Positions 34,337-44,235 of a stretch of DNA of 64,000 nucleotides are shown here, piece after piece. Every line of letters begins with the position of its first letter. The stretch's first letter is position 1. Origin of the DNA: Chloroflexota bacterium (GTDB lineage Bacteria; Chloroflexota; UBA6077; CF-72). The notes beneath the pieces are model-generated. The model did not search any database, was not told the DNA's origin, and saw only the letters and a program-made list of their open reading frames with translations. Both the position numbers and the translations under genes were made by a program. The stretch lies in NCBI GenBank assembly GCA_019247515.1, contig JAFAOS010000504.1:1-64000 (forward strand). The letters are read 5' to 3'.

Positions 34337-35302
34337 ATGTCCACGTTCGTTCCACCCGCGCGACTGGGAGTCGGCTGGTCCTATTTTCCCACCGCGCCAG
34401 AAGTCAATGCGCGCGTGCGCGATCTCATCGACTTCGCCGAAGTCAGCCCGGATACGCTGTGCCGCGAAGTCCAGACCGATCGCGGACCACGGATGCACTT
34501 GCAACCAGCGCTGGTGGACACCGCGCGGCGCCCGCTCGACGGCATACCGGTCACCGTCCACCGACTGGAGCTGTCCATTGGTTGCCAGCACGTGGAACGA
34601 CTCGTACGTCATGATGCTGGACGAGTTTCGATGCATACACGATTTCGCCTGGCACAGCGAGCACCTGGGCTACCTGCTCACCGAGGACCGCCGCGGCCAG
34701 ACCCTCAACGCGGGGGTGCCCCTGCCATTGCCCTTCACGCGGGAAGCCGTTGACCTGGTCGCCCCGCGGGCCGACTGGTTGATCGACCGTTACGGGACGC
34801 CGTTTCTGCTCGAAAATGCGGTCTATTACTTTCCGGACTTGCCCGCCGACCCGGGTTGGGACGAGATCGTCTTCCTCAACCGCCTCGTCGAATCGAGCTC
34901 CTGCGGGCTGCTGCTGGACCTCTTCAATCTGTATTGCAATAGCCTCAACCACCACTTCGATCTGATCGACGCGCTGGCGCGATTGCGACTCGACCGCGTT
35001 GTGGAGGTCCACCTCGCCGGCGGCAAATTTGTCGACGGGTTCATTCTGGACGGGCACTGCAACGCGGTCCCGGAGCCGGTGTGGGCCGCGCTGGAGTGGC
35101 TCTTGCCACGCGCGGACAATCTGGCCGGAGTCGTGTACGAAGTGCTGGAGCCGGCGCTGCCGCTGGTCGGCCTGGACACCCTCCGCGATCAGCTCCTCCG
35201 TCTGCGTACCACGTGGAACGCGGCGCGCGCGGAGCGCCGCGTGAGTCTCGCCGCCTGGCAAGCCTCCCTGGCAAGCGCTGGTGGCGGGAGTTCCGGGTCC
35301 AG
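34337..35302 (+). pseudogene. DUF692/MNIO-family enzyme (MbnB-like), frameshifted as read
   Basis: The protein starts in one frame: ARLGVGWSYFPTAPEVNARV, then IDFAEVSPDTL, then PVTVHRLELSIG. It switches near 34588 to the next frame: STWNDSYVMMLDEF, AWHSEHLGYLL, PFLLENAVYYF, LLLDLFNLYCNSLNHH, VVEVHLAGGKFVDGF and ILDGHCNAV. Removing one T from GGTT at about 34582 joins them smoothly. The His, Glu, Asp and Asn residues that bind the iron centre in this family are all present. Family members (MbnB, TglH and others) oxidatively modify Cys or Asp in ribosomal peptides with a partner protein. The second frame has no stop until 35687, inside the partner gene, so a second base error near 35290 is likely. 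Confidence 0.75.
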
Positions 35303-35830
35303 ATGGCGGCCCCGCTCACGCTATCTGTACTGGACCCCGAACGGCGGGCGGCGCTGGTCGCCGAGTACGTGCGCCGCTATTCGCGTCCGTCGTCCTTCTT
35401 TCTGCGCGAGGCGATCCCGTTCCTGGACCTCGCCATCGAGCTGGCTTCGGACGTTGCGCACCTTCGGGCGCTCGCCGAATTCGAACGCGCCATGCTGGTG
35501 CTGGGTGAGGCGCTCGCCAGTGGCGCTCCGCTCGCGGTCGACGACGAGCTTCGACCGGATGACCTGGTCAGCGCGCATCCACTCGCGGCGATCGTGCGCT
35601 TCGAGGCGCCGCCTGAACGTGTCCTGGCCGCGGCTTCGAGAGGCACCGCGATGCCGCCACGCACGGATTCTGCGCACTGGCTGCTGATCGCGCCCGGTCT
35701 GCCGAACCTGGCCCGCGCCTGCGCCGCATCCGAGGCCACGCTCTTCGAATCGCTTCAGACTTCGCCCGCGCGCGCTTCGCAGTCACTCGCAAGTCTGTGG
35801 CGTGCGGGCGCGCTGCAACGCCGCCAGTAG
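35303..35830 (+). CDS. putative MNIO partner protein (DUF2063/MbnC-like)
   Basis: A 175-residue protein from the ATG at 35303, with GGGAG about 12 nt upstream. The pattern resembles the DUF2063 proteins that follow DUF692 genes: an N-terminal helical region ERRAALVAEYVRRYSRPSSF, then LRALAEFERAMLVLGEAL, then a beta region HPLAAIVRFEAPPERVLAA, and a C-terminal winged-helix-like end. Partner proteins of this type bind the peptide leader and complete the MNIO active complex (known for methanobactin and related systems). The assignment rests on order and loose pattern. Fusion to the preceding enzyme is also possible, because the same frame is open upstream. Confidence 0.6.
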   Translation: MAAPLTLSVLDPERRAALVAEYVRRYSRPSSFFLREAIPFLDLAIELASDVAHLRALAEFERAMLVLGEALASGAPLAVDDELRPDDLVSAHPLAAIVRFEAPPERVLAAASRGTAMPPRTDSAHWLLIAPGLPNLARACAASEATLFESLQTSPARASQSLASLWRAGALQRRQ

Positions 35831-35834
35831 AACC

Positions 35835-37093
35835 GTGCCACGCGCGGCTGGGATCCTCCGCAACCCGGACTTCTTGCAGGTCTGGACCGCTCAATCCGTT
35901 TCGATGACCGGCTCGCAGGTCAGCGTGCTGGCCATTCCGCTCATTGCCGCCGTCGTGCTGAACGCCTCTCCATTCGAAATGGGCGTGCTGCGTACCGTCA
36001 GTTTCCTGCCGGTGCTAATTCTCGGTCTGCCAGCCGGCGCCTGGCTCGACACCGTCCGCCGCCGCCCGGTCATGATCGGTGCGGACCTGGGCCGCGCTGC
36101 CGTGCTGGGGCTGCTGCCTGTCGTCGCGCTGGCCGGCGCGCTGCGCATGGAGTACCTGTATCTGGTCGCCTTTGTCACGGGCGGTTTATCACTGGCCTTC
36201 GACGTCGCTCAATCGGCGTGGCTGCCGGGCGTCGTCAATTCCGAGCGTCAGCAGCTCCTCGACGCCAACAGCAAGCTGGAACTGAGCCGCTGGACCGTCC
36301 AGATTGGCGGTCCGGGTCTGGCCGCTGGCCTGGTCCAGGTTGCCGGGGCTCCGCTGGCGCTGCTCGCCGACTGCCTCTCGTTCGCGATTTCCGCGCTGAT
36401 GCTGAGCCGAGTACGCATCGCGGAGCCGACCGCCCACCGCGCGAAAACGTCGTCTTCGATCTGGCGCGACATTCCGGCGGGACTCCGGCTGGTCGCTCAG
36501 GACGCGTTGTTGCGCACAATGGCCGTGACCGCTGCCATCAGCAACGTGTTCGCGTATGCGCAAGCCGCCGTTTTACTGCTGTTTGTCACCCGCGACCTGG
36601 CGCTACCGCCACGGTGTATGCCGCCATCCTGGGCGGCTTTGGCCTCGGCGGCGTATGTGGCTCGCTCCTGGTGGCGCGCGTGGCCGGCCTCGTCGGACAA
36701 CGCGGCGCGATCTGCCTCGGGGCGGTGTTGATGGCAGCCGGTGACGCGCTGGTTGCACTGGCGGGCGGACCGCTCATGCCTTTTGCCGGCGTCGGTCTCG
36801 TCGCGGGTCAGTTCGTGACCGGTATCGGGCTGCCAGTGTGCACGATCACCATGGTCAGTCTGCGCCAGGCGGTCACCCCGACCGATCTGCTTGGACGCGT
36901 GAGCGCCACCACCCGACTGCTGGCCTGGGGTGCGATTCCACTCGGAGCCTTACTCGGCGGTGCGCTCGGCGACAGTATCGGTCTGCGAGCGACGCTGGTC
37001 GTCTCGGCCGCTGGATCGGCACTGGTGATGGCCTGGGTGCTGCACGCATTCACCATACGTGACGCTTTTGCTCAGAAAATAGTCGCCACGTGA
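35835..37093 (+). pseudogene. MFS transporter (exporter-like), frameshifted as read
   Basis: Starting at GTG 35835, 4 nt after the partner gene, the first frame encodes helices 1-7 of an MFS_3/EntS-like exporter: ILRNPDFLQVWTAQSVSMTG, the loop WLDTVRRRPVMIGADLGRAA, and AFDVAQSAWLPGVV. Near 36605 the homology jumps to another frame, VYAAILGGFGLGGVCGSLLV, and runs to 37093 with the remaining helices. One base gained or lost in CTACCGCCACGG accounts for the break. Family members often export siderophores or peptides. Next to the peptide/DUF692 genes, it would be the exporter of the product (inference). Confidence 0.75.
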
Positions 37094-37153
37094 CGCTTTC
37101 TGGCTCCGCCGTGACGCTTCCCGTGACGCCCACTGGTTTACATTGCCGCTGCC

Positions 37154-38695
37154 GTGCTGGCTTGCATCACCACCGCCGCCGTCGACGGCCTCGAAGGTCG
37201 CCTCGTCGAGGTCCAGGTAGACCTGGCGCTGCAGGGCCTGCCCAGCTTCTTTCTGGTCGGCCTGCCAAACGCGGCCGTCAAGGAAGCCAGGGAGCGCGTC
37301 CGCACCGCGATCAAAAATAGCGGCTTGCAATATCCGCTGCGTCGCATCACCGCCAATCTGGCTCCGGCGGAGCTTCCCAAGCAGGGCCCGTCGTACGATC
37401 TGCCGCTGGCAGTCGCCATCCTGGTCGCCTCGGGTCAGGTGGAGCCACCCCCGCCCGGCACCATGTTCGTGGGCGAACTTTCACTTGACGGGCATGTCCG
37501 CCACACGCAGGGCATCCTGCCGATGGCGGCCACCGCGCGGAGCGCCGGTGTCAAATTAATGTACGTATCCGCGGAAGACGCCACCGAAGCAGCCCTGATC
37601 GAGGGCGTCGAGGTCACCGGGGTTCCGACACTCGTGGACCTGGTGGCCCACATGCGCGGTGATGCGACTCTGCCGCCGACTCCGCCAACCGTGGCGGCTG
37701 ACGACAATGCGCTCTCGGAGGAGGTGGCTGATTTCGCGCAGATCCGCGGGCAGGGCCATGCCAAACGCGCCCTCGAAATTGCCGCGGCCGGGGCCCACAA
37801 CGTGCTGTTGACCGGCGTGCCGGGCGCTGGCAAGACCCTGCTCGCCAGAGCGCTGCCGGGCATCCTGCCGCCGATGACACCGGAGGAGACGTTGGAGGTG
37901 ACGCGCATTTACTCCGTTGCCGGTGTGCTCGCGCCGACAACACCGGTGGTCCGCCACCGGCCGTTCCGAGCACCGCATCACACCGTCAGCTACGCCGGGC
38001 TGGTCGGCGGGGGTTCCTCGCCCCGGCCCGGCGAAATCAGCCTGGCGCATCGCGGCGTCCTGTTTCTGGACGAAATTCCCGAGTTCCACCCGCGCGTGCT
38101 GGAGGTGTTACGCCAGCCGATTGAAGACGGTATCGTGACGATCGCGCGCGCCCGCGAGACGCTCACGTTTCCGGCCAGGTTTACCCTCATCGCCGCCCGG
38201 AATCCATGTCCGTGCGGCTTTTATGGCGACGCCTCGCGGCCGTGTTCGTGCGCGGAATCGGTGGTGACTCGCTATCAAAAGCGGCTCTCCGGTCCCATCC
38301 TCGACCGTATCGACCTGCACGTCCCTGTCCAGCGGGTGGAGTTTGCGGCGCTGGCCGGCGCCGAGCGCGCTGAAAGCTCCGAAAGCATTCGCCGACGAGT
38401 CGGCGATGCGCGGTATCGTCAATGGCGACGTTTCGCGGAACACCCGTCGATCACCTGCAACGCCGAGATGCGGGTGGGCGATATCCGCGCCTACTGCGAG
38501 CTGGACTCACCCGGCGCTTCGCTGCTCCGCAGCGCCGTCGAAAGCTTCGGGCTCAGTGCGCGGGCATACCATCGTGTGCTGCGGGTCGCCCGCACCATCG
38601 CGGACCTGGCGGACGCCGAAGAGATCGACGTCAGCCACGTGGCCGAGGCCATCCAGTATCAGCCCCGCGAGCAGTACGGCGGCAATCTCGAATGA
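37154..38695 (+). CDS. comM: YifB/ComM family Mg-chelatase-like AAA+ ATPase
   Basis: A 513-residue protein with a GTG start (VLACITTAAVDGLEGRLVEV). The N-terminal Lon-protease-like fold (about 20-170) has FFLVGLPNAAVKEARERV and GELSLDGHVR. The AAA+ module follows with Walker A GVPGAGKTLLARALPGI (about 218-234), Walker B VLFLDEIPEF, and the zinc-like NPCPCGFYGD. The C-terminal domain has LSGPILDRIDLHVPV. ComM is a hexameric branch-migration helicase used in natural transformation. This fits with dprA, present at 54.6 kb. The gene is complete and of normal length. Confidence 0.95.
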   Translation: MLACITTAAVDGLEGRLVEVQVDLALQGLPSFFLVGLPNAAVKEARERVRTAIKNSGLQYPLRRITANLAPAELPKQGPSYDLPLAVAILVASGQVEPPPPGTMFVGELSLDGHVRHTQGILPMAATARSAGVKLMYVSAEDATEAALIEGVEVTGVPTLVDLVAHMRGDATLPPTPPTVAADDNALSEEVADFAQIRGQGHAKRALEIAAAGAHNVLLTGVPGAGKTLLARALPGILPPMTPEETLEVTRIYSVAGVLAPTTPVVRHRPFRAPHHTVSYAGLVGGGSSPRPGEISLAHRGVLFLDEIPEFHPRVLEVLRQPIEDGIVTIARARETLTFPARFTLIAARNPCPCGFYGDASRPCSCAESVVTRYQKRLSGPILDRIDLHVPVQRVEFAALAGAERAESSESIRRRVGDARYRQWRRFAEHPSITCNAEMRVGDIRAYCELDSPGASLLRSAVESFGLSARAYHRVLRVARTIADLADAEEIDVSHVAEAIQYQPREQYGGNLE

Positions 38696-38716
38696 GCGCC
38701 GCGCGCGTTGGGTACC

Positions 38717-39895
38717 ATGCCTGAAGTGAGGCGCAGCGAAGACCGCATCCTGACAACCCACGCCGGCAGCCTCATTCGTCCGCCGGAGGTCGCGAGGTTC
38801 GACGCCGAGCGCCGCGATGGGCAGGGCGTCGATCAGTCTGCCTACGACGCGGCACTGAAGCATGCCGTCCACGACGTCGTGCGCAGGCAGGCCGAGGTCG
38901 GCATCGACATTGTCGACGACGGTGAATTTTCGAAATCGAGCTGGGGAACATACATCAATCAGCGCGTTTCGGGCTTTTCACACGATGCCAATCGGCGGGT
39001 GCCGATCAATTACCGCGGGCGCGACGCCGAGCGTTTCGCCGCGTTTTTCGAGTCAGAGGCCGCCGCTGGAAATGGACCGCGCCGGCGCGGCGGAGGCGCC
39101 GACGTGTGTGTCGCGCCAATCGTCTATTCAGATCGGCACAGCATCGAGCGCGACATCCGCCACGTGAAGACGGCCGCTGCGGCCGCGGGTGTTGAAGAGG
39201 CGTTCTTGCCGGTCGTAGCGCCGGCCAGCTCCGCCTTCAACGCCGTCAATGACTACTACGCCACCGACGAGGAGTACGTCTACGCTCTGGCGGACGCCCT
39301 GCGCCACGAGTACCTGGCCATCTACGAGTCGGGCCTGATCCTGCAAGTGGACGACGCCGTCCTGGCCAATGCCTACGACCACCTGATGGCGCGCGGCCGG
39401 AACGTCTACCGCACCTGGGCGGAGTTGCGCATCGAAGCGCTCAACCACGCCCTGCGCGGCATTCCCGCGGACCGCGTGCGCTATCACCTGTGCTACGGCA
39501 GCTGGCACGCCCCGCACATGGCCGATGCGCCCCTCGAAGATATCGTGGACCTGATCCTGCGCGTGAACGCCGGCGCGTACTCCATCGAGGCAGCCAACGT
39601 GCGGCATGAGCACGAGTGGCGCGTGTGGCAGACGGTCAAACTCCCCGAAGGCAAGTCGCTGATCCCGGGCGTGGTCACCCACCATACGCTGAGCGTCGAG
39701 CATCCGCGCCTGGTGGCGGATCGCCTCGTCCGCTACGCCGGCATCCTCGGACGCGACAACGTCATCGCCGGCACCGACTGCGGCTTTCAGCAAAGCGCCG
39801 GCGTCGAGCGCGTCCACCCGAGCGTGATGTGGGCAAAGCTGCAGGCGCTCGCCGACGGCGCGCGCCTGGCCAGCCAGGAGCTCTGGCCAGGCTGA
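38717..39895 (+). CDS. cobalamin-independent methionine synthase (MetE) C-terminal-like enzyme
   Basis: A 392-residue single-domain relative of the catalytic half of MetE. The start ILTTHAGSLIRPPEV is typical of the family. The four zinc ligands of MetE all have counterparts: His and Cys in RYHLCYGSW, Glu in YSIEAANVRHE, and Cys in IAGTDCGFQQ. It therefore probably transfers a methyl group to a thiol. The short forms are often catabolic (for example demethylases or thiol methyltransferases) and need not make methionine. The ATG at 38717 is preferred to a TTG 9 nt upstream. It follows comM after 21 nt. Confidence 0.88.
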   Translation: MPEVRRSEDRILTTHAGSLIRPPEVARFDAERRDGQGVDQSAYDAALKHAVHDVVRRQAEVGIDIVDDGEFSKSSWGTYINQRVSGFSHDANRRVPINYRGRDAERFAAFFESEAAAGNGPRRRGGGADVCVAPIVYSDRHSIERDIRHVKTAAAAAGVEEAFLPVVAPASSAFNAVNDYYATDEEYVYALADALRHEYLAIYESGLILQVDDAVLANAYDHLMARGRNVYRTWAELRIEALNHALRGIPADRVRYHLCYGSWHAPHMADAPLEDIVDLILRVNAGAYSIEAANVRHEHEWRVWQTVKLPEGKSLIPGVVTHHTLSVEHPRLVADRLVRYAGILGRDNVIAGTDCGFQQSAGVERVHPSVMWAKLQALADGARLASQELWPG

Positions 39896-39916
39896 ACTGG
39901 CCGCGCGGCTTGCGGC

Positions 39917-40393
39917 TCAGGCTCCGACTGGCGTCAGGCCGCGCTTGTGCATCTCGCCCTCGATGTCCAGACGCCCGCCCTGGCGGGTTGCCCACTCTTC
40001 TTGCGGCACCATCCAGAACACTTCGAACTCGTTGCCATCGGGGTCCTGCGCGTACAGGCTCAGACTCGAGCCGTGGTCGTTGACGCCGACCAGCGCGTTG
40101 GCCGCGATCAGCGTGTCGCGGGCGCTGGCCAGTTCGGGCAACGTGTCCACCTGCCATGCGAGGTGATACAGGCCGACGCGTTCCCCGCGGGTCGGATCGG
40201 GCGCATTCGGTCCAATGCTGAACAGGCCCAGGTCGTGATTGTTCTCGGTATTCGCGCTCGTCTTCAAAAAGTACGCGCGATCGCCCATATGCGCCGCGAC
40301 GACGAATCCGAGCACATCCTGATAGAAGCGCGCCGCGCGCTCCGCGTTGCGCACGTACAGCACGGCGTGGTTGAGTCGTTTGATTTCGAACAT
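39917..40393 (-). CDS. VOC/glyoxalase-family (extradiol dioxygenase-like) protein
   Basis: A 158-residue vicinal-oxygen-chelate protein with two beta-alpha-beta-beta-beta units. Metal ligands are likely in LNHAVLYVRN (His), GLYHLAWQVD (His) and GNEFEVFWMV (Glu), as in catechol 2,3-dioxygenases. It ends GRLDIEGEMHKRGL. The start at 40393 has an AGAGGGGAT site about 12 nt upstream on the minus strand. It converges on the MetE-like gene and is divergent from the ribose-type ABC operon. The reaction is unknown; ring-cleaving dioxygenase or isomerase are the likely types. Confidence 0.88.
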   Translation of the reverse strand: MFEIKRLNHAVLYVRNAERAARFYQDVLGFVVAAHMGDRAYFLKTSANTENNHDLGLFSIGPNAPDPTRGERVGLYHLAWQVDTLPELASARDTLIAANALVGVNDHGSSLSLYAQDPDGNEFEVFWMVPQEEWATRQGGRLDIEGEMHKRGLTPVGA

Positions 40394-40465
40394 GTCTGAA
40401 GAGATCCCCTCTGAGTTGTACAACGCGCTTCCGCGGCCGCGCATTCCACGGATCAGATGGCGACG

Positions 40466-40471
40466 TATACT
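40466..40471 (+). promoter_or_regulatory. -10 element of the ribose-type ABC operon
   Basis: TATACT fits the bacterial -10 consensus well. The -35 region (around TTCCAC, 40444-40449) is weak, so an activator may be needed. It would give a leader of about 70 nt before the binding-protein gene at 40550. Confidence 0.45.
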
Positions 40472-40549
40472 ACGCACCCTGCACCCGGGCCCGGCAGGGG
40501 AGTGAGACCTGTACAGCCCCATACGAATCCAAAGGTGGGAATACCGCAG

Positions 40550-41542
40550 ATGTCGCGTACTGGTGTTGTGAGATGGCTGTCAATTGCCGCGGCCACCGCG
40601 CTGCTGGGCGTCATGCCTGGGCAGTTGCATGCTCAGTCCTCGCCTACCATCGCCCTCGTCGTGGGCGTCAAAGGCGACCCGTTCTACGTGACGATGCAAA
40701 AAGGCGCTCAGGCCGAGGCCGACGCGATGGGCGCGGAGTTGATCGTCGATGGTCCGGCTCAATTCGATCCGGTGCAGCAGACGCCCATCGTCGACGCACT
40801 CATCGCCCGCAAAATTGACGCGCTGCTCATCGCCGCGACCGACAAACAGGCCATGATCGAGCCGCTGCAGCGCGCCAACGACGCGGGCATCCCGGTGATT
40901 TCGGTCGATACGTTTATTGGCGATGGTGACTACGTGAACGGGCCGGTCACTTTCCCGCTGTCGTACATCGGCTCCGATAACACACAAGGCGGCATGATTG
41001 GCTGTCAGGCCTTGCTCGACGCCGTTGGTGGCTCGGGCAAGTTCTACATCCAGAACGTCAAACCCGGCATCAGCACCACCGATCAGCGCGAGCAGGGCTG
41101 CAGGCAGGCGATCCAGGCCGCCGGCGCCGGGGCCTCCCTCGTCGGCGTCGACTACAACGGCGATAGCGCGGCCACCGCCGCCCAGCAGACGTCCGCGCTC
41201 CTCCAGCGCACGCCTGACCTGACGGCCATCTTCGGCGCGAACCTGTTCAGCGCCGAGGGCGCCGCCCAGGCCGTCAAGAACGCCAATCTGTCGGGCTCCG
41301 TCAAGATCGCCAACTTCGATGCCCCGGAGCAGGCCATTGCTGACTTGAAGGCTGGCACGGTCGACCTGGTCATCGCCCAGAAACCGGCAGACATGGGCAC
41401 CACCGGTGTGGACTACGCGCTGCAAGCCATCAGCGGCGACACGTCCCAGATCCAGAAGCGCGTGCCGACTGGCTACGTGGTCATCACGCGCGACAACGTG
41501 AATTCACAGGAAGCCCAGGACGCGATCTACAAGGGCCAGTAA
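40550..41542 (+). CDS. ribose/sugar ABC transporter substrate-binding protein (RbsB-like)
   Basis: A 330-residue periplasmic binding protein of the PBP1 (ribose/galactose) class. A signal peptide (VVRWLSIAAATALLGVMPGQ, cut near LHAQS) is followed by the domain start SPTIALVVGVKGDPFYVTMQKGAQAEA. PIVDALIARKIDALLIAATD, ISVDTFIGDGDY and ILNRTPDLTAIFGAN-like segments match sugar-binding members. The ATG at 40550 is backed by AAAGGTGGGA about 12 nt upstream. It is first in an operon with permease, ATPase and aldolase. The ligand is probably a monosaccharide or polyol. Confidence 0.93.
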   Translation: MSRTGVVRWLSIAAATALLGVMPGQLHAQSSPTIALVVGVKGDPFYVTMQKGAQAEADAMGAELIVDGPAQFDPVQQTPIVDALIARKIDALLIAATDKQAMIEPLQRANDAGIPVISVDTFIGDGDYVNGPVTFPLSYIGSDNTQGGMIGCQALLDAVGGSGKFYIQNVKPGISTTDQREQGCRQAIQAAGAGASLVGVDYNGDSAATAAQQTSALLQRTPDLTAIFGANLFSAEGAAQAVKNANLSGSVKIANFDAPEQAIADLKAGTVDLVIAQKPADMGTTGVDYALQAISGDTSQIQKRVPTGYVVITRDNVNSQEAQDAIYKGQ

Positions 41543-41549
41543 AACCCGT

Positions 41550-42692
41550 ATGGAGCCAGCCCCGTCTGGTGTTTCGGTTTCGCCGGACGGGCCGGCCGCC
41601 GGTGGACCCGCGCCACCACCGACCGCCGAATCTGAAGATGTAGAGCCACGTCCAAATCGGGCTCTCGAGTTCGTTGGCCGGTTCTGGGCGTGGATTTTTC
41701 TCCTCGTCCTGGTCACGTTTTTCTCGGCCACGGGCAGAGGCTTCCTGGACCTGTTCAACTTCCAGGCCATCGGCGCCAACATGGCGATCATGCTGATCAT
41801 GGCCCTCGGCCAGACGTTCGTGATCATCTCCGGCGGCATCGACCTGTCCACCGGCTTCGTCATGGGCCTGAGCTCGGTCGGAGTGGCGCTGGCGATCTCC
41901 CGTCTCGGAGCGGATGCCTCACTGCTGGTGGCGGTACCGGTCGGTCTCGCCGCGGCCCTGATCGCCGGCGTGCCGGCCGGGTTCGTCAATGGCGTGCTGA
42001 TCGCGCGGCTGCGGGTTCCGCCGTTTATCGGCACGCTGGGCATGTACGGAATCGCGCGTGGCGTCGGATTCATCCTGTCTGGCGGACAACCCGTCAGCAT
42101 TCAGGTGCGCGGCCTGGGTCAGGTGGGCAACGGCTATCTGCTGTACTACTATCCGTCGGCCGGGTTCACTTTTTTCAATCCTCCGCCCGGGCTGGCCGGG
42201 GCCCAGTTGCGCCAGGTCGTCGGCATCCTGCCCCACACGGTGACGGTGACGGTGGTGCTGATCGTCGCGTGCTGGTTCCTGCTCTCGCATATGCGCTTCG
42301 GCCAGCACACGTACGCCGTAGGTGGTAATAGCGAAGCGTCGCTGCGGGCGGGTATACCAGTGCGGCGGCACGTGTTTCGGATCTACGTTTTGTCGGCGCT
42401 GCTGGCTTCGATCGCGGGATTCGTGTATTCGATGCGGTTCACCAATGGCGCGGCGAATGCCGGCGATCCGCTGCTGTTGGATTCGATTGCGGCGGTTGTC
42501 ATTGGCGGCGCCTCGCTGTTCGGAGGCGAAGGTACCATTTTTGGCACGCTCATCGGCGCCCTGATCATCTCTGTCATCCAGAACGGGCTCGTCATTCTGG
42601 CGATCAATCCGTTCTGGCAATTCGTGGCGGTGGGCGTCGTCATTATTCTGGCGGTGCTGGTCGACCAGGCCAAGACGCGCGTGGTGCGTTGA
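41550..42692 (+). CDS. ribose-type ABC transporter permease (RbsC-like)
   Basis: A 380-residue membrane protein with a long, Pro-rich cytoplasmic N-terminus (about 50 residues) and about ten hydrophobic segments. Typical RbsC features are LGQTFVIISGGIDLSTGFVMGLSS (about 90-112), RVPPFIGTLGMYGIARG, and the coupling segment FGQHTYAVGGNSEASLRAGI (about 250-269), where the ATPase binds. It lies 7 nt after the binding-protein gene and 1 nt before the ATPase gene. Confidence 0.93.
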   Translation: MEPAPSGVSVSPDGPAAGGPAPPPTAESEDVEPRPNRALEFVGRFWAWIFLLVLVTFFSATGRGFLDLFNFQAIGANMAIMLIMALGQTFVIISGGIDLSTGFVMGLSSVGVALAISRLGADASLLVAVPVGLAAALIAGVPAGFVNGVLIARLRVPPFIGTLGMYGIARGVGFILSGGQPVSIQVRGLGQVGNGYLLYYYPSAGFTFFNPPPGLAGAQLRQVVGILPHTVTVTVVLIVACWFLLSHMRFGQHTYAVGGNSEASLRAGIPVRRHVFRIYVLSALLASIAGFVYSMRFTNGAANAGDPLLLDSIAAVVIGGASLFGGEGTIFGTLIGALIISVIQNGLVILAINPFWQFVAVGVVIILAVLVDQAKTRVVR

Positions 42693-42693
42693 C

Positions 42694-43458
<765 letters not shown>

Positions 43459-43467
43459 GAAATTGCC

Positions 43468-44235
43468 ATGACTTCCTCGAATCCTCTCAAAGACAAACTC
43501 ACCGCCGGTCAGGCCACCACCATTATCGCCCCATATGCCACCTCGGCCGGACTGGTGGAGATGTTGGGCCATTTTGGATTCGACGGCGTCTTCCTGGACT
43601 GCGAGCATGGCCCCGCCAGTTGGGACGAGGTCGAGAACATGATTCGCGCCGCGGAGGTCGCCGGCTATAGCTCGGTGGTGCGCGTGCAGGCCAACGAGGC
43701 AGCGACGATCACGCGCGCACTCGACCGCGGCGCCGGCGGCATTCAGGTGCCGCACATCAACACGGCGGCGGAAGCGGCGGCGGTCGTCGAACACGCCAAG
43801 TACGCGCCGCTTGGCCACCGCGGCTGGAGTGGCTGGCGCGGCGCATACGGTCTCAATGGCGCGGAGTACGCCCGCCTGGCCAACGCCTCGACCCTGGTGG
43901 CAGTCATGCTGGAAGAGACGGAGGCGCTGGACAACCTGGATGAGATCTTGCGTGTGGACAACGTGGACGTCTTTTTCGTCGCACCGGGAGACCTGGCTCA
44001 GTCAATGGGCCTGCAGGGTCAGGCCAACCACCCCACCGTTCAGCATGCGATCGACGACGCGCTGCGCCGAATCAAAAGCGCTGGCAGGGTATCAGGCACG
44101 CTGACGACGCCCGGCAGCCTCGATCGCTACCTCGATCTGGGCGTGCTGTTCCTGTACGTTGGACTGCAGTCACTCCTGGAACCGGCGAGCCAGGCTTTCA
44201 TCCAGCGCGTCAACGCCGTCCGCGCTGGACGTTAA
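43468..44235 (+). CDS. HpcH/HpaI-family class II aldolase
   Basis: A 255-residue pyruvate-type aldolase. The family pattern FDGVFLDCEHGPASWDEV with its E-H-G lies near residue 43. GGIQVPHINTAAEA, the metal Glu in VMLEETEALDN, and the metal Asp with its surroundings in FFVAPGDLAQSMGL (about 171-184) are present. Such enzymes cleave 2-keto-3-deoxy sugar acids or 4-hydroxy-2-oxoheptanedioate. As the last gene of the ribose-type transporter operon (9 nt gap), it probably processes the imported sugar acid. Confidence 0.91.
   Translation: MTSSNPLKDKLTAGQATTIIAPYATSAGLVEMLGHFGFDGVFLDCEHGPASWDEVENMIRAAEVAGYSSVVRVQANEAATITRALDRGAGGIQVPHINTAAEAAAVVEHAKYAPLGHRGWSGWRGAYGLNGAEYARLANASTLVAVMLEETEALDNLDEILRVDNVDVFFVAPGDLAQSMGLQGQANHPTVQHAIDDALRRIKSAGRVSGTLTTPGSLDRYLDLGVLFLYVGLQSLLEPASQAFIQRVNAVRAGR

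Noticed and set aside
35303-35687. C-terminal tail of the DUF692 frame as a real domain
   Set aside because: It overlaps the better-supported partner gene and reads as Arg/Ser-rich noise; a lost stop is more likely.
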